From assembly GCA_009746045.1 (NCBI GenBank), contig RPFO01000389.1:2129638-2193637 (forward strand): a DNA stretch of 64,000 nt, in the 5' to 3' direction. The stretch is from Mesostigma viride (Eukaryota; Streptophyta; Mesostigmatophyceae; Mesostigmatales; Mesostigmataceae). Position numbers and translations under genes: made by a program. The notes beneath the pieces were generated by a model. The model saw only the letters and a program-made list of their open reading frames with translations. It made no database searches and was not told where the DNA came from. The first letter of the stretch is position 1; every line of letters begins with the position of its first letter. Shown one piece after another: positions 32,229 to 44,366 of this stretch.

Positions 32229-33572
32229 ATGCTTCGTAACACGCGCGGGGCGGCAGCGGGAGCGGGGCGGAGGGGGGATGGCGGGGGTGAGGCAAGGGCA
32301 GACACGGGAGGCCCCGCCAACGTCGTGCCAGAGGGACAGGCGATCCCAACGGCAGAGGGCGTCAATGGCAGGAGGGCTCCAACCGGAAGAGGAAAGAGGT
32401 GGCACAAGGGGAGGAGCGTGCAGGGTGGCCAACCGACGGCGTGGTGCTGACGGGGGAGGGCCAGAATGATGCTGAACGGCAAGCACCTGGTAAGAGACCA
32501 TGTGTGCCTCCGTCTGGTGTTCCTGCAGCTATGTTCCTGCGCCATTAGCACCGTAGGAGCTGCTGTCATTGGCAGTGACCCTCGTGCTTTGCCTGGGACT
32601 AGACCTCATATGAGTGCTGTGGCTGTGATGAATGGCCAGAAGCCTCTCAAGCCTCCTGTGGGACAGGAAGAGCTAGACAAGTGGTTGGAGGATATGGAGC
32701 TAGTTTCATGCTCTGTAGATCCCACTGTCAACCTTGTGCAGGTATTCCACACATCCACGACTAATAGGGATTCAAGTGAGCGTGTGAGGGACAAGGCTAG
32801 GCAAGCTGTCAAGGACAAGCTGACTTGGTCTCAGTTCCTAGAGGGCCTACGTCAGGAGTTTTCTGATAAGGTACTCAACCTCACTAATCACTATAAGCTC
32901 AGCTATGATACCTTTGAGATCAAGGGCACAATAGCTGAGGAGCTGCAGCGGCTCACACGCATCAGGGAGAAGGGGGCCAAGCATGGCTTCAATCTGACTG
33001 ATAGAGCAGTGGCAGATTACTTCCTGGATCGCATGGGGCTGAGTGTGGATGGGAGAAATGCAGCTAGGATGTTTGCTGATCAGACAGATGGGACGTGGCC
33101 AGCCTTGCAAAAGGTTATTTTCAATATCCGTCCATCTGACAATGCTGCTTGCAAGGCAATCCAGGTGACTGGTGCCCCTTCAGCCTCCGCTCATCAGGTC
33201 CATGGTGACGCCCCTGGGCAGGGTGCTCAGGGAGAAACCAGACCTAGTAGGCGTCAGAGGGCTAACAGGCGCAGGCAGAATGGTAACCAGGGTGGCAAGG
33301 GCCAGCAGCAGGGATCCAAAGGCAAGGGTCAGCAGCAGGCTGGTGGTCACCAGGGTGGTCAGCAGAACAAGGGTGGCCAAGGGCAAGGCAAGAGCCAGGG
33401 CCAGGGCACCCAGGCCAGTCAGAGCAGCCAGAACCAGGGTGGCCTGAAGAAGGCTGCTGCTGGGAAGGATGACAAGTGCTTTGGATGTGGCAGGACGGGT
33501 CATTGGCGACGTGACTGCCCAGACCAGGCCAAGTCTGCTGGAGCAGGCTCTGGCCAGGTGGGTAAGCCATGA
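32229..33572 (+). pseudogene. gag: Element B Gag, two compensating frameshifts
   Basis: The ATG at 32229 (MLRNTRG) is in the frame of the capsid and knuckle. A missing G near 32377 takes the reading out of frame until about 32545, where it returns to the A-like sequence GAAVIGSDPRALPG. So about 55 residues differ but the product would still carry the capsid-like region, the Gln/Gly-rich linker and CFGCGRTGHWRRDC. It ends in UGA at 33570-33572. Confidence 0.8.
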
Positions 33573-33581
33573 CTTGAGATG
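33570..33581 (+). promoter_or_regulatory. In-frame UGA between gag and pol (element B), candidate readthrough site
   Basis: The sequence CCA TGA CTT GAG ATG keeps one frame: gag ends at TGA (33570-33572) and pol starts at ATG 33579 with no shift. A is identical and C has GAT for GAG. Readthrough would give a Gag-Pol fusion; termination and restart at the ATG six bases on is the alternative. Confidence 0.65.
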
Positions 33582-36500
33582 TTGTCCCCTGTAAATAGTC
33601 AATCACCCCTAGTGGGACGAACAGTTGTACATAGTAATGGGGGTGTCCCTCTTGTGCAGCAGCAAGGGGTTGGGAATGATGAGGTGCTTCCACTCAATGA
33701 TTGCAATAACGCTGCTGCAGCAGTGGAATTCCCTGTGCCTGTGGCAGGTGCAGGGTCTCCAGTTGTTGGGGTTGACTCTGGGAGTCAAGCCGCCAGACTG
33801 GAAGGACCTGCAGCTTCTGTGGGAACCGGGGCTGGCTCTGGGAGCCGAGCTACCTTGGAGGAGGTCCCTGGAGCAAGAGAACAGCAGGTGGGTCGTGCTA
33901 TCCCAAGCACACAGTCTTTGTCACGTTCCTCTCTGTGCAGCCAGGCTGACAGGGGGTTGAGCTATGCTCAGGCTGGAAACACTCTACACCATATCTTTGG
34001 TCACTCTAAGCAGGCAGAGATGTTTGCTTGGAAGATTGGCAAGGAGCCTTTGCTAGAGGCCTGCAGTGCAGCTGCTCAGAATTGTGTCTGTCAGGAGAAT
34101 GCTGTTCGCCTCCCACAGTCCCATGCCAGAGAACCTGCTAGAGAGCGGGGGGATATCCAGGTGGACATCCAACACATCAGGGGCATGTATCTGTTGGTGG
34201 GGGTGGATAGGTTTAGCAGATATAGGTTGCTGACCATTCTTCCTGGAATGCAGGAGCATCAGCTGTTGATGGGTCTCCAGTCTTTGTTGCCAGGCTTTGG
34301 GGTGTACACCAAGGTGCAAGCTGACTTGCAGTTTGACTGCTTGATCAAGCTGGCTGACCAGCTTCCTTGTAAGTTGGTAGTGGTCCCTAGGGAATCCCAT
34401 GGGCAGCAGGGAGCTGTAGAGAGATCTATACGTGAAGTAAAAACAGTGGTGCTAGCAGCTAGGAGTGTGCCTGTTGTGGCATCAGCTCTAGAGAAAGCAG
34501 CTTGGTGTAAGGGGATTGAGGAGCAGCTTAACCACAGGGTAACCTATTACTATGATGGTGTGGCAGTCTCTCCCCTGGCATTGCAGTTTGGTATGCTATC
34601 ACAGGACGTGGTGGCAGCCTGCCTGAAGAAGGCAGACAGGGTGTTTTCCAGATTGAGGCGTAAGGACAAGGGTTGGAAAATGCTGAGGCCCCAGGTGGGA
34701 CTGAGGGTCAGGATGTGGAAGGAACCGTCATTACCAGGCAAGCGTGGCAAGTGGCAAGATGGGCAGGTAACCCATGTTGAGGAAGCTAACCATTCTTGTC
34801 TGGTGGCTTTGGAGAGTAATCCCAAGCACGTGTACAGGCTATCCTGGGCTCACGTCAAGGAGAGAAGGCCAACTGCAATCTGGCCTGAAGACGGCCCTGA
34901 TCCTCCCTTGGAGGGAGATGAGCAGGATGAGAGCCAGGCAGCAGATGCTAACCCACCATGCTTGGATTATGGTCTGTCCTGGATGGATGAGGGTGAGCAG
35001 GAGTCTGCTGAGACGTCTGTCACAAGGCCAGAGGTGGCCAGGGCTGCACCACAGTCCAGGGGGCTGCTTATGGCGGACATCATTCGAGCTCTGCAGAACA
35101 GCAAGCGTGATCCCAAGGTATCTAAGCTCACGGGATGGGGGTCATGTGGGGCACCAGCACTAGAAGTGGATACCAACTCACAGGTGTCCATTCTAAGGGT
35201 AGAGGATGCTGCAGGCTTGCAGTGGTCATCCCCTAGCTGCCTAGCTGTGTCTGATTTCTCTGGGAATGTGTCCATGAAGATCTTGGGAGAAGTGAGTGTG
35301 CCTATCCTGGGGGTGCCCACCACGTTCAGTGTGGTTGAAGGGTATCAGGGGCCTGCCATTCTAGGTCAGAACTTCTTGTGCTTACCAGGGGTGAGGATAT
35401 CCTCTGAGGAGCTAGCATTAGAAGGGCAGGGCCGCCTTCCCTTGCAGAGATATCGCTACTCCCAGGGTCTTAGTGTGGCTGTAAGGGCTGTGAGGGGTCT
35501 AGAGGCAGAGGGTCCTGATACAAAGGAGCCCATTGCTGGGGACCTGCTGATCCTCCCTACTACGTTTGACCCACGTGAGTTGGGTGTGCAGAGGTACCAG
35601 ATCCCAGGAACGAGTCCTGTACCTTGGCGCAAGCTAGTGGAGATGATGCAAAGCCCCAAGATGGCTAAGGCATGGACTCTTGGCTTTGTTGCTTCTGGGC
35701 ATGAGTGGATAGTTGCCAACTGTGCAGAGCCTGTGGATGTCCTCCCTGAGGATCACCAGCTGCTCAGATTGATGTTTGTCCTCAAGCTCAAGGAGGTAGA
35801 TGGCGTGCAGGTGCCACATGTTAGACCAGTTGTGACTGAGTACCATGGCACTGGACAGTTAGCAGATGAGGAGCTTTACACACCAGGGATGCTGCATGAT
35901 ACATGGAGGATTTTGTTGTGCATTTATTTGTCTTTTCTGCAGAAGGGGATACCCTATAGCTCTGTGTTGGTAGATTTCAAGAGGGCTTTTCTTAAGGGTG
36001 ATCAGCAGGAAGCACAGGATACTTGGCGCACAATACCCCCTTTCTTTGTTAAGGTGCCTGCAGTGTGGAGGGCAGAGCTGAAGACGAGGTATTTGAGGAT
36101 TCTCAAAGGCGTGGAAGGCCTTAGATCGAGTCCCATCATCTGGAGGAAGAGCTTGGAGAAGTACCTCAGGTCTGTCTGTGGTCTCTCAGTCTCTCCAGTT
36201 GATCCTTGTCTGTTTCAGGGTAGCTATGAGGGGCTGCCAGCGTTTGCCTCCCTGCATGGTGATGATCTGCATCTCCTGGGCCATCCCACTTGGCAAGAGT
36301 TGACTCTGGCCAGGATCCAGAAACGGTTTGAACTGGGTAAGATCCAGTACATGGTTGAGAATGAGCCCATGGTGTTTTGTGGAATGCAGGCGACCTTGGT
36401 CCAAGCAGGGTACATGGTCCATCCAGCTGGAGGGTGGTAAGGATTATCCTCAGCAGATCATAGATGCCTTGCAGGAGCCCATCACCCAGGCCAGATGTGC

Positions 36501-37164
36501 AACAATACGAGGTATGTTGGCATGGCTGGCCAGCATTTGTGCTCCTGACCTGTTGGTACTGAGTCGGTTGACCGATTCCCAACTGGTTGAGGTGGGTGCT
36601 GAGAGAGTGGTAGAGGCTGTTCGCATGTCTCCCCCTCTCATGCTGGGTCCTTTGGATTTGTACAGGCCTTTTGACATGATGCTCTATGTGGACAGTTCTA
36701 TGGATAGTAGGAAGGTCACAGAGGTCAGGGGCCGTGCAGCAGCATTAATATCCCTGGTGCAGGAACAGTCCTCTCTGGTCTGCTGGTACAGTCGGTTGCA
36801 GAACAGGGTAACTCCCAGCAGTGACATTGCTGAGTGCAGGGCAATCTGTGAAGGGCTTCATACTGCTCTTTACTTGAGGGAGCTATTTTACCAGCTATGT
36901 CAAGTGGCTTCCTGTCGGTTGCAGATGCACACACTGGTAAGAACTGACAGCATGGGCATGGTGCAGTTTGTGCACAGGCAGCTGGCCAGGAGCAGGGACC
37001 TTGATTATTTGTTGCTCAAGGAAATGTCTTGCTTAGCTAACATTGAACATGTGGCTGGCGTGGACAACCCTGCAGATGCTCTCACCAAGCTGGAGGAGAA
37101 GGCTGAGCTGCAATACCCTTTGCTTCGTGGGCTCATGGCCTCCAAGGGGGGAGGGCCAGAGTAG
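33579..37164 (+). pseudogene. pol: Element B Pol, one 2-bp deletion
   Basis: Matches A Pol nearly residue for residue through integrase, the DTN protease-like domain and RT including HGDD. Near 36405 A reads GTCCATCAGCAGGG and B reads GTCCAAGCAGGG, two bases fewer, so the frame breaks just after RT, in the connection to RNase H. The RNase H part is open in another frame to 37164. Without this deletion it would be a full-length Pol. Confidence 0.92.
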
Positions 37165-38097
37165 ACCAAACAGCCTTGCTCTAGGTGGGAGGCATCCCAG
37201 TGGGCTGGGCAGCCACGTGGTGGCTGACAGCAGGTCCTTCAGAGTTCAGACACACTCTGCTGGACAGGGGTCAGGGTGGAGTCACTCCCCTGGCTGAGAA
37301 TTTCGCCTGGCTCTGTCATGGAGCTGCAGAAGAGTCTTAAGGACTTTGTAATGGGCCTTGGGTCTTCATGGAATGGACCCTGCAAGGGCAGCCCAAGTGT
37401 TGGCTCTAACAGGTTGCTGTACATTTGTATATATTCTCTGTAACCAACCTGTTGCATGCTAATAAAATCCCTGGTTGTGTGACCATGTTGGACGTGGTTG
37501 CCAGGGGCCTCACTATGGGTTATACTCTTTATAATAAAACATAATCTTGTTATTGTCATGTCTTGTTGTTTGTGATGCTCAGTTCCAGGAGCTGATCCAA
37601 ACCTGGAGGATATGGGGTGGGGTTCGATTCCCCAGCTGACCTCAGCCTGGCATGTATGAATCCTGAGTGAGACTCAGTGAGGACATGGGCTCCCCATGTG
37701 TTGGCTAACATTTGTCAGGGCTCTCTCAGTCTTTGGAAGGATTTAAAAGATAAAGGAGGCTCCGTGGCGGGCGCCATATGAACGGGCGCCTGTGATAACT
37801 GGATGACCAGGAACTCACAATAGTACGTTCATGGACTCCTCTATCCAAACTCCTCTGACTAAGTGAAGACCTAACTTTAATCTACACCAGGTTCCCAAAG
37901 AAAGGGTTGGGATGTCATGTGGGTCAGAGGGCAACCTTTGAACCAATGAGCAGGCCTAGCTAATATTTGGAGGCACCTCAGGTTCCAAAAGAAAAGGCAG
38001 GTCTGGTCTCTGGGAGGGATCAGATGTTCAAGGCTTGTGGGGACAGTGGCTGATAGGTTCTCAGGCTGGTCCAAGCTCCAAAACAAGAAAGGGTTGG
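37165..38097 (+). other. Element B long 3' UTR
   Basis: As in A: AATAAA at about 37461 and 37534, T-arm-like hairpin TGGGGTTCGATTCCCCA at 37618-37634, two CGGGCGCC boxes at 37768-37775 and 37783-37790, and the polypurine tract at 38080-38097. No ORF of substance. Confidence 0.75.
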
Positions 38098-38751
38098 AGT
38101 TAGCATATTGGGGCACCAATGTGCTAGATGGATGCAGGTTGAGGAGACCTTTCCAACGCCGTGTCAACCGCCTAGAACAGACAAGGGACTAGAAAGTTAT
38201 CAAGTCCCGAAGTACTGCCGACCGGTGGGCGAGGGCGGTGCACACTCAGGGCATAGTGGACAGGACACGTGGCAGGCCGTGCCTGCACAGGCTTAGCCTG
38301 GACTCTCACGTGACTGGGACACAGTGTACTGAGGGCTCAACGGTACTGTGGCTAGTAGAAGCCAGTAACCAGCCAGCAGGTCTGCAAGGATGTAAGTCCT
38401 TGCAGGACTGTGGCAGGTCCTGTGCTGTCCTAGACACAGGATAGCCAGAGATTCCTGTATGCTGCCTGCAACGAGGATGCAAGGCAGCGATACGAGGCTC
38501 TGGCAATGTAGCGTTGCCCAGCGTTGCTCATGACCGAGGAACAAGGATGGAACGAGGTTGCATATAGCTCGAGGCTCAACGAGGCAACGAGCGTCTTCAC
38601 ACACGAACCTTGGTCGTCACGACGAGTGGCGAGCCTATCGAGGGTCGTAGGCCTGGTGTGAGGATAAAGGTTGCTAGCCAGCAGCCTTGGGTCATTCCAG
38701 CCGGCAAGGACCAGGAGCTCACAAGCTCTGCTGACGAGTTGCTGCGCAAAT
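38098..38751 (+). repeat. Element B 3' LTR (654 bp)
   Basis: Same ends and length as the 5' LTR with only a few substitutions. Followed by the TAATC duplication and then element C pol. Confidence 0.95.
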
Positions 38752-38756
38752 TAATC

Positions 38757-39839
38757 CTTACCACCCTCCAGCTTGATGGACCATGTACCCTGCTGATGGA
38801 TCAAGGTTGCCTGCATTCCACAAAACACCATGGGCTCATTCTCAACCATGTACTGGATCTTACCCAGTTCAAACCGTTTCTGGATCCTGGCCAGAGTCAA
38901 CTCTTGCCAAGTGGGAGGGCCCATGAGATGCAGATCATCACCATGCAGGGAGGCAAACGCTGGCAGCCCATCATGGCTACCCTGAAACAGACAAGGATCA
39001 ACTGGAGACACTGAGAGACCACAGACTGTCAGACCTGAGGTGCTTCTCCAAGCTCTTCCTCCAGATGATGGGACTCGATCTAAGGCCTTCCACGCCTTTG
39101 AGAATCCTCAGATACCTCGTCTTCAGCTATGCCCTCCACACTGCAGGCACCTTAACAAAGAAAGGGGGTATTGTGCGCCAAGTATCCTGTGCTTCCTGCT
39201 GTCAGATCACCCTTCAGAAAAGCCCTCTTGAAATCTACCAACACAGAGCTATAGGGTATCCCCTTGTTCAGAAAAGACAAGTAAATGCACAACAAAATCC
39301 ATGTATCATGCAGCATCCCTGGTGTGTAAAGCTCCTCATCTGCTAACTGTCCAGTGCCATGGTACTCAGTCACAACTGGTCTAACATGTGGCACCTGCAC
39401 GCCATCCACCTCCTTGAGCTTGAGGACAAACATCAACCTGAGCAGCTGGTGATCCTCCGGGAGGACATCCACAGGCTCTGCACAGTTGGCAACTATCCAC
39501 TCATGCCCAGAAGCAACAAAGCCAAGAGTCCATGCCTTAGCCATCTTGGGGCTTTGCATCATCTCCACTAGCTTGCGCCAAGGTACAGGACTCGTTCCTG
39601 GGATCTGGTACCTCTGCACACCCAACTCACGTGGGTCAAACGTAGTAGGGAGGATCAGCAGGTCCCCAGCAATGGGCTCCTTTGTATCAGGACCCTCTGC
39701 CTCTTGACCCCTCACAGCCCTTACAGCCACACTAAGACCCTGGGAGTAGCGATATCTCTGCAAGGGAACGCGGCCCTGCCCCTCTAATGCTAGTTCCTCA
39801 GAGGATATCCTCACCCCTGGCAATCACAAGAAGTTCTGA
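38757..39839 (-). pseudogene. Element C pol, RT part
   Basis: Encodes the region from the end of the protease-like domain through RT (including SLHGDDLHL) up to the B insertion. Two 4-bp insertions relative to A (near 39026 and 39201), each making a CTG-T-CAG or GAC-T-GTC palindrome, and a 2-3 base loss near 39297 break the frame. Confidence 0.88.
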
Positions 39840-41962
39840 TACATTTCTTGTTTTTGGTCCATTGGAGTTCCTTCCCACCAAGAGAAACATTTATTTTACA
39901 TTTTTGTGTGCTAGGCTTTATACGGACAGCCTATACCACACCTTCAAACTCAGTGCACATCATTATCAAGTTGGTTATTGTAGCACCATGCTGGGGGCCC
40001 AGCATACTCGAACACAAGGTGTTGCCCCTCTTAGCAGCGTGGGTGGGTGGGTGGGAGCTGAAAAGAGGCCTCCCTACGTCCCCTACACCACTCTAAGTAC
40101 TGACTATCATTCACATTGCGCCACGCAGGCCTGCCGGCTGGCGCAGGTACAAGGTGTACTGACTGCCAATCACAGTTGCGCCACGCCTGGCGGCTGGCGC
40201 AGGTAACAAGGTCTAGTGACGTACGTTAGAAGCTACCTAGGCCTGCACTCCGGAACCACACTCAGCCTAGGCACAAAAAGGGCCGGCCGGTGCAGTACCC
40301 TCGTGACAAGCGCTAGTCTTACGCTACCTACGGCAGGTCGGTCCCCTTTGAGCCCGTCCACGCGTCATATATAAAATGAGCGAAGCTCAGCAAATACATT
40401 TCTTGTTTTTGGTCCATTGGAGTTCCTTCCCACCAAGAGAAACATTTATTTTACATTTTTGTGTGCTAGGCTTTATACGGACAGCCTATACCACACCTTC
40501 AAACTCAGTGCACATCATTATCAAGTTGGTTATTGTAGCACCATGCTGGGGGCCCAGCATACTCGAACACAAGGTGTTGCCCCCACACCTCCTTCCTGGC
40601 CACCAAGGCTGTCGCCAACCTTGGTGCCGACTTTCTTTCCGCCCATGGCCCCCCTCCTGCACGCTGCCACGGCTGTACTGCCGCCCCCGTGTGGCCGCTA
40701 CGGTTTCCCGGCGGACGCAGGGCGGCACCCATGTCGTTCCCCCCGTTAGGGGGGCGGTTTCCAGCGGCTGCTCATTAGGCCTTACGCCCCCGGACCGTCT
40801 CTCACAAGCCCAGGACCCATCACCAGCCCCACCCCCGAGGCTGGGATTTCCCGGCATTGAAACCTTTGTGGCGATAGGCCCTCTACCCTACCAAGGCCTT
40901 GGCTTGGAAACTGCTTAGCCAAGGCCCTGACCAGGGCTTGTGTTGTTGTAGGAAATTTTTTATGGCATAGATATGCCCCCCTGGCTGAACCGAACTCTTT
41001 ATCGCTTTTCCTATAATGCATCATACAGGATAAAAACAAGGCGATAAAACAGCAAGAATTTCAGCCCCGCCAGGCGAACATTCTTTGCTGAAAAACTGGG
41101 CAATGATGAAGAGCGCGCTCCTCCCACCAAGATTCGCTCCAGCCCCGCATCCTCCCCGAAACTCCCGTCTGGCCACAGGCCGAAAGATCGGGTCCGCTGT
41201 CAGGCTCCTGGCAGTTATGGGCTACCCTGGCACCCCGCGCTAGCCATCTCCACGTTTAAGGCAGATTCGCCTCCACCTGTGATTCTTTCCACCGTAGCCG
41301 CTGGCCCTGGCCTGTATGGCTCCTTCCCTGACGTTGTCCGACTAAAATCGCAGCTTCCCCAGTGTCAGGAAGCCGCTTGCCGCACCCAGGGGTAGAGGGG
41401 AATCGTCAGTGGGCCCAGCGCCGGAAATCACACCATTTTACTCAAAACGTAGAGCCCCCCACCCAACAACCATTACCGTGGCCTGTAACGGTGGGTGGCG
41501 AACATAAAGACCTTTATTCCAGGCCTCTCCACGCCCGGAGAGGCCGATAGCATCGTCTTACATTCGGCGCAGCCGCCATAGCGGCCAGCCGACCTTGCCA
41601 GCAAATGCTGGGATCAAGTTGCGAAGCTGAAACGAGGCCTCCCTACGTCCCCTACACCACTCTAAGTACTGACTATCATTCACATTGCGCCACGCAGGCC
41701 TGCCGGCTGGCGCAGGTACAAGGTGTACTGACTGCCAATCACAGTTGCGCCACGCCTGGCGGCTGGCGCAGGTAACAAGGTCTAGTGACGTACGTTAGAA
41801 GCTACCTAGGCCTGCACTCCGGAACCACACTCAGCCTAGGCACAAAAAGGGCCGGCCGGTGCAGTACCCTCGTGACAAGCGCTAGTCTTACGCTACCTAC
41901 GGCAGGTCGGTCCCCTTTGAGCCCGTCCACGCGTCATATATAAAATGAGCGAAGCTCAGCAA
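39840..41962 (+). mobile_element. Tandem pair of Helitron-like elements, short and long form
   Basis: Inserted in element C pol between TTCTGA and CCTAGAATGG with no target duplication. Unit 1 (39840-40395, 556 bp) and unit 2 (40396-41962, 1567 bp) both start TACATTTCTTGTTTTTGG and both end in a hairpin TGAGC-GAA-GCTCA followed by GCAAA. They share about 190 bp at the left and 335 bp at the right; in unit 1 a 41-bp spacer replaces about 1.05 kb of unit 2. Exact head-to-tail joining, no duplication and a 3' terminal hairpin are features of rolling-circle transposons. The 3' end is not the canonical CTRR and no Rep/helicase is encoded, so both would be non-autonomous. Confidence 0.55.
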
Positions 41963-42211
41963 ACCTAGAATGGCAGGCCCCTGATACCCTTTTACCACAC
42001 TGAACATGGTGGGCACCCCCAGGATAGGCACACTCACTTCTCCCAAGATCTTCATGGACACATTCCCAGAGAAATCAGACACAGCTAGGCAGCTAGGGGA
42101 CGACCACTGCAAGCCTGCAGCATCCTCTACCCTTAGAATGGACACCTGTGAGTTGGTATCCACCTCTAGTGCTGGTGCCCCACATGACCCCCATCCCGTG
42201 AGCTTAGATAC
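41963..42211 (-). pseudogene. Element C pol, protease-like part
   Basis: Encodes EVDTNSQVSILRVEDAAG and the following strand up to the solo LTR insertion. It preserves the same DTN triad as A, B and F. Confidence 0.85.
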
Positions 42212-42814
42212 TGTTAAATTACGGAGGAGGAGGAAAGATCTTTTGAACCTTTGTAATCAGTCTCTTTTGTATTGATAATAAGAGGTGACACCAACTAGGT
42301 GTGAGAGTAAAACAGATGCCAACTAGGCAATAAACAGATGCCAACTAGGCAATAAAACAACCAGCAAACTAGGCTGTCACGCCTATGAGACTGTGGCTCA
42401 GCCGACCAACTCGGTAGCCATGACAATTGCAGGGGCAACATTATGTGGAAAAAACACACTGTCACTGTATCCGTCGATCTGGAAATAATCTACGGTATAA
42501 GTTAGAGTGTATCCAGCCGCCACACACAAGTGGGTGGCTTACATCAACACAAAAATGATGCGTTGGGTCACTAGTATGCAAGTACAAAGACATTGCGCCT
42601 CCAGGGCAGCACTTAGTAGACATAGGGTCGGCGCGAAGCGCGGATCCAGGCAAATTTGTCAGGCGGCTACAGTACCACTAGGTACGGTACGGATGTCAGC
42701 AAACAGCGCTGGAAATATATTTAATGCCGATTTATACTACATCGGACTTTGTCAAAATGAACTGAAAATATTGCCGGTAAGACGAACAGCAGAACAGTCC
42801 CAAACATTCTGACA
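42212..42814 (+). mobile_element. Solo LTR of another LTR retrotransposon (603 bp)
   Basis: Starts TGTTAAATTACGG and ends ATTCTGACA (TG...CA), flanked by the 5-bp duplication GATAC (42207-42211 and 42815-42819). It interrupts element C pol, which continues on either side. An internal phrase AGATGCCAACTAGGCAATAAA is repeated in tandem near 42314-42358. Strand is uncertain. A solo LTR results from recombination between the two LTRs of a full element. Confidence 0.85.
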
Positions 42815-42819
42815 GATAC

Positions 42820-44360
42820 CTTGGGATCACGCTTGCTGTTCTGCAGAGCTCGAATGATGTCCGCCATAAGCAGCCCCCTGGACTGTGGTGCAGCCCTGGC
42901 CACCTCTGGCCTTGTGACAGACGTCTCAGCAGACTCCTGCTCACCCTCATCCATCCAGGACAGACCATAATCCAAGCATGGCGGGTTAGCATCTACTGCC
43001 TGGCTCTCATCCTGCTCATCCCCCTCCAAGGGATGAGTCTTCAGGCCAGATTGCAGTTGGCCTTCTCTCCTTGACGTGAGCCCAGGATAGCCTGTACACG
43101 TGCTTGGGATTACTCTCCAAAGCCACCAGACAAGAATGGTTAGCCTCTTCCACATGGGTTACCAGCCCATCTTGCCACTTGCCACGCTTGCCTGGTAATG
43201 ATGGTTCCTTCCACATCCTGACCCTCAGTCCCACCTGGGGCCTCAGCATTTTCCAGCCCTTGTCCTTTCGCCTCAATCTGGAGAACACCCTGTCTGCCTT
43301 CTTCAGGCAGGCAGCCACCACGTCCTGTGATAGCATACCAAACTGCAGTGCCAGGGGAGAGACTGCCACACCATCATAGTAATAGGTTACCCTGTGGTTA
43401 AGCTGCTCCTCAATCCCCTTACACCAAGCTGCTTTCTCTAGAGCTGATGCCACAACAGGCACACTCCTAGCTGCTAGCACCACTGTTTTTACTTCACGTA
43501 TAGATCTCTCTACAGCTCCCTGCTGCCCATGGCATTCCCTAGGGACCACTACCAACTTACAAGGAAGCTGGTCAGCCAGCTTGATCAAGCAGTCAAACTG
43601 CAAGTCAGCCAGCCGCACCTTGGTGTACACCCCAAAGCCTGGCAACAAAGACTGGAGACCCATCAACAGCTGATGCTCCTGCATTCCAGGTAGAATGGTC
43701 AGCAACCTATATCTGCTAAACCTATCCACCCCCACCAACAGATACATGCCCCTGATATGCTGGATGTCCACCTGGATATCCCCCCGCTCTCTAGCAGGTT
43801 CTCTGGCATGGGACTGTGGGAGGCGAATAACATTCTCCTGACAGACACAATTCTGAGCAGCTGCACTGCAGGCCTCAAGCAAAGGCTCCTTGCCAATCTT
43901 CCAAGCAAAGATCTCTGCCTGCTTAGAATGGCCAAAGATATGGTGTAGCGTGTTTCCAGCCTGAGCATAGCTCAACCCCCTGTCAGCCTGGCTGCACAGA
44001 GAGGAACGTGACAAAGACTGTGTGCTTGGGACAGCACGACCCACCTGCTGTTCTCTTGCTCCAGGGACCTCCTCCAAGGAAGCTCGGCTCCCAGAGCCAG
44101 CCCCGGTTCCCACGGGAGCAGCAGGTCCTTCCATGCAGTCTGGCGGCTTGACTCCCAGAGCCAACCCCATCAACTGGAGACCCTGCACCTGCCACAGGCA
44201 CAGGGAATTCCACTGCTGCAGCAGCGTTATTGCAATCATTGAGTGGAAGCACCTCATCATTCCCAACCCCTTGCTGCTGCACAAGAGGGACACCCCCATT
44301 ACTATGTACAACTGATGTCTGTCCCACTCGGGGTGATTGACTATTTACAGGGGACAACAT
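42820..44360 (-). pseudogene. Element C pol, N-terminal and integrase part
   Basis: Encodes the integrase zinc site, VDIQHIRG, DLQFDC and GQQGAVERSI as in A. A 4-bp TGCA insertion near 44134 breaks the low-complexity N-terminal region, and a gap near 43035 (GACGGCCCTGATCC of A replaced) removes a few residues after integrase. The start ATG at 44360 follows gag as UGA CUU GAU AUG in one frame. Confidence 0.88.
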
Positions 44361-44366
44361 ATCAAG

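Larger units (their letters stand above)
30369..38751 (+). mobile_element. Copia-type LTR retrotransposon B, nested in C
   Basis: The two 654-bp LTRs (30369-31022 and 38098-38751) are bounded by the 5-bp duplication TAATC (30364-30368 and 38752-38756). The target is the pol gene of C, which reads on across the insertion. The layout equals that of A but in plus orientation. LTRs are nearly identical, implying recent insertion, yet leader, gag and pol each contain small frameshifts, so B is either freshly inactivated or carries consensus errors. Confidence 0.95.

Noticed and set aside
37570-37650. Complete tRNA gene around the T-arm-like hairpin
   Set aside because: No pairing acceptor stem, D-arm or anticodon arm could be placed at proper distances; only the T-arm part is convincing.
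40376-40918. 180-codon ORF in the Helitron-like pair as a transposase
   Set aside because: No Rep, helicase or DDE motif; composition is that of translated non-coding DNA, and the unit 1 copy lacks most of it.
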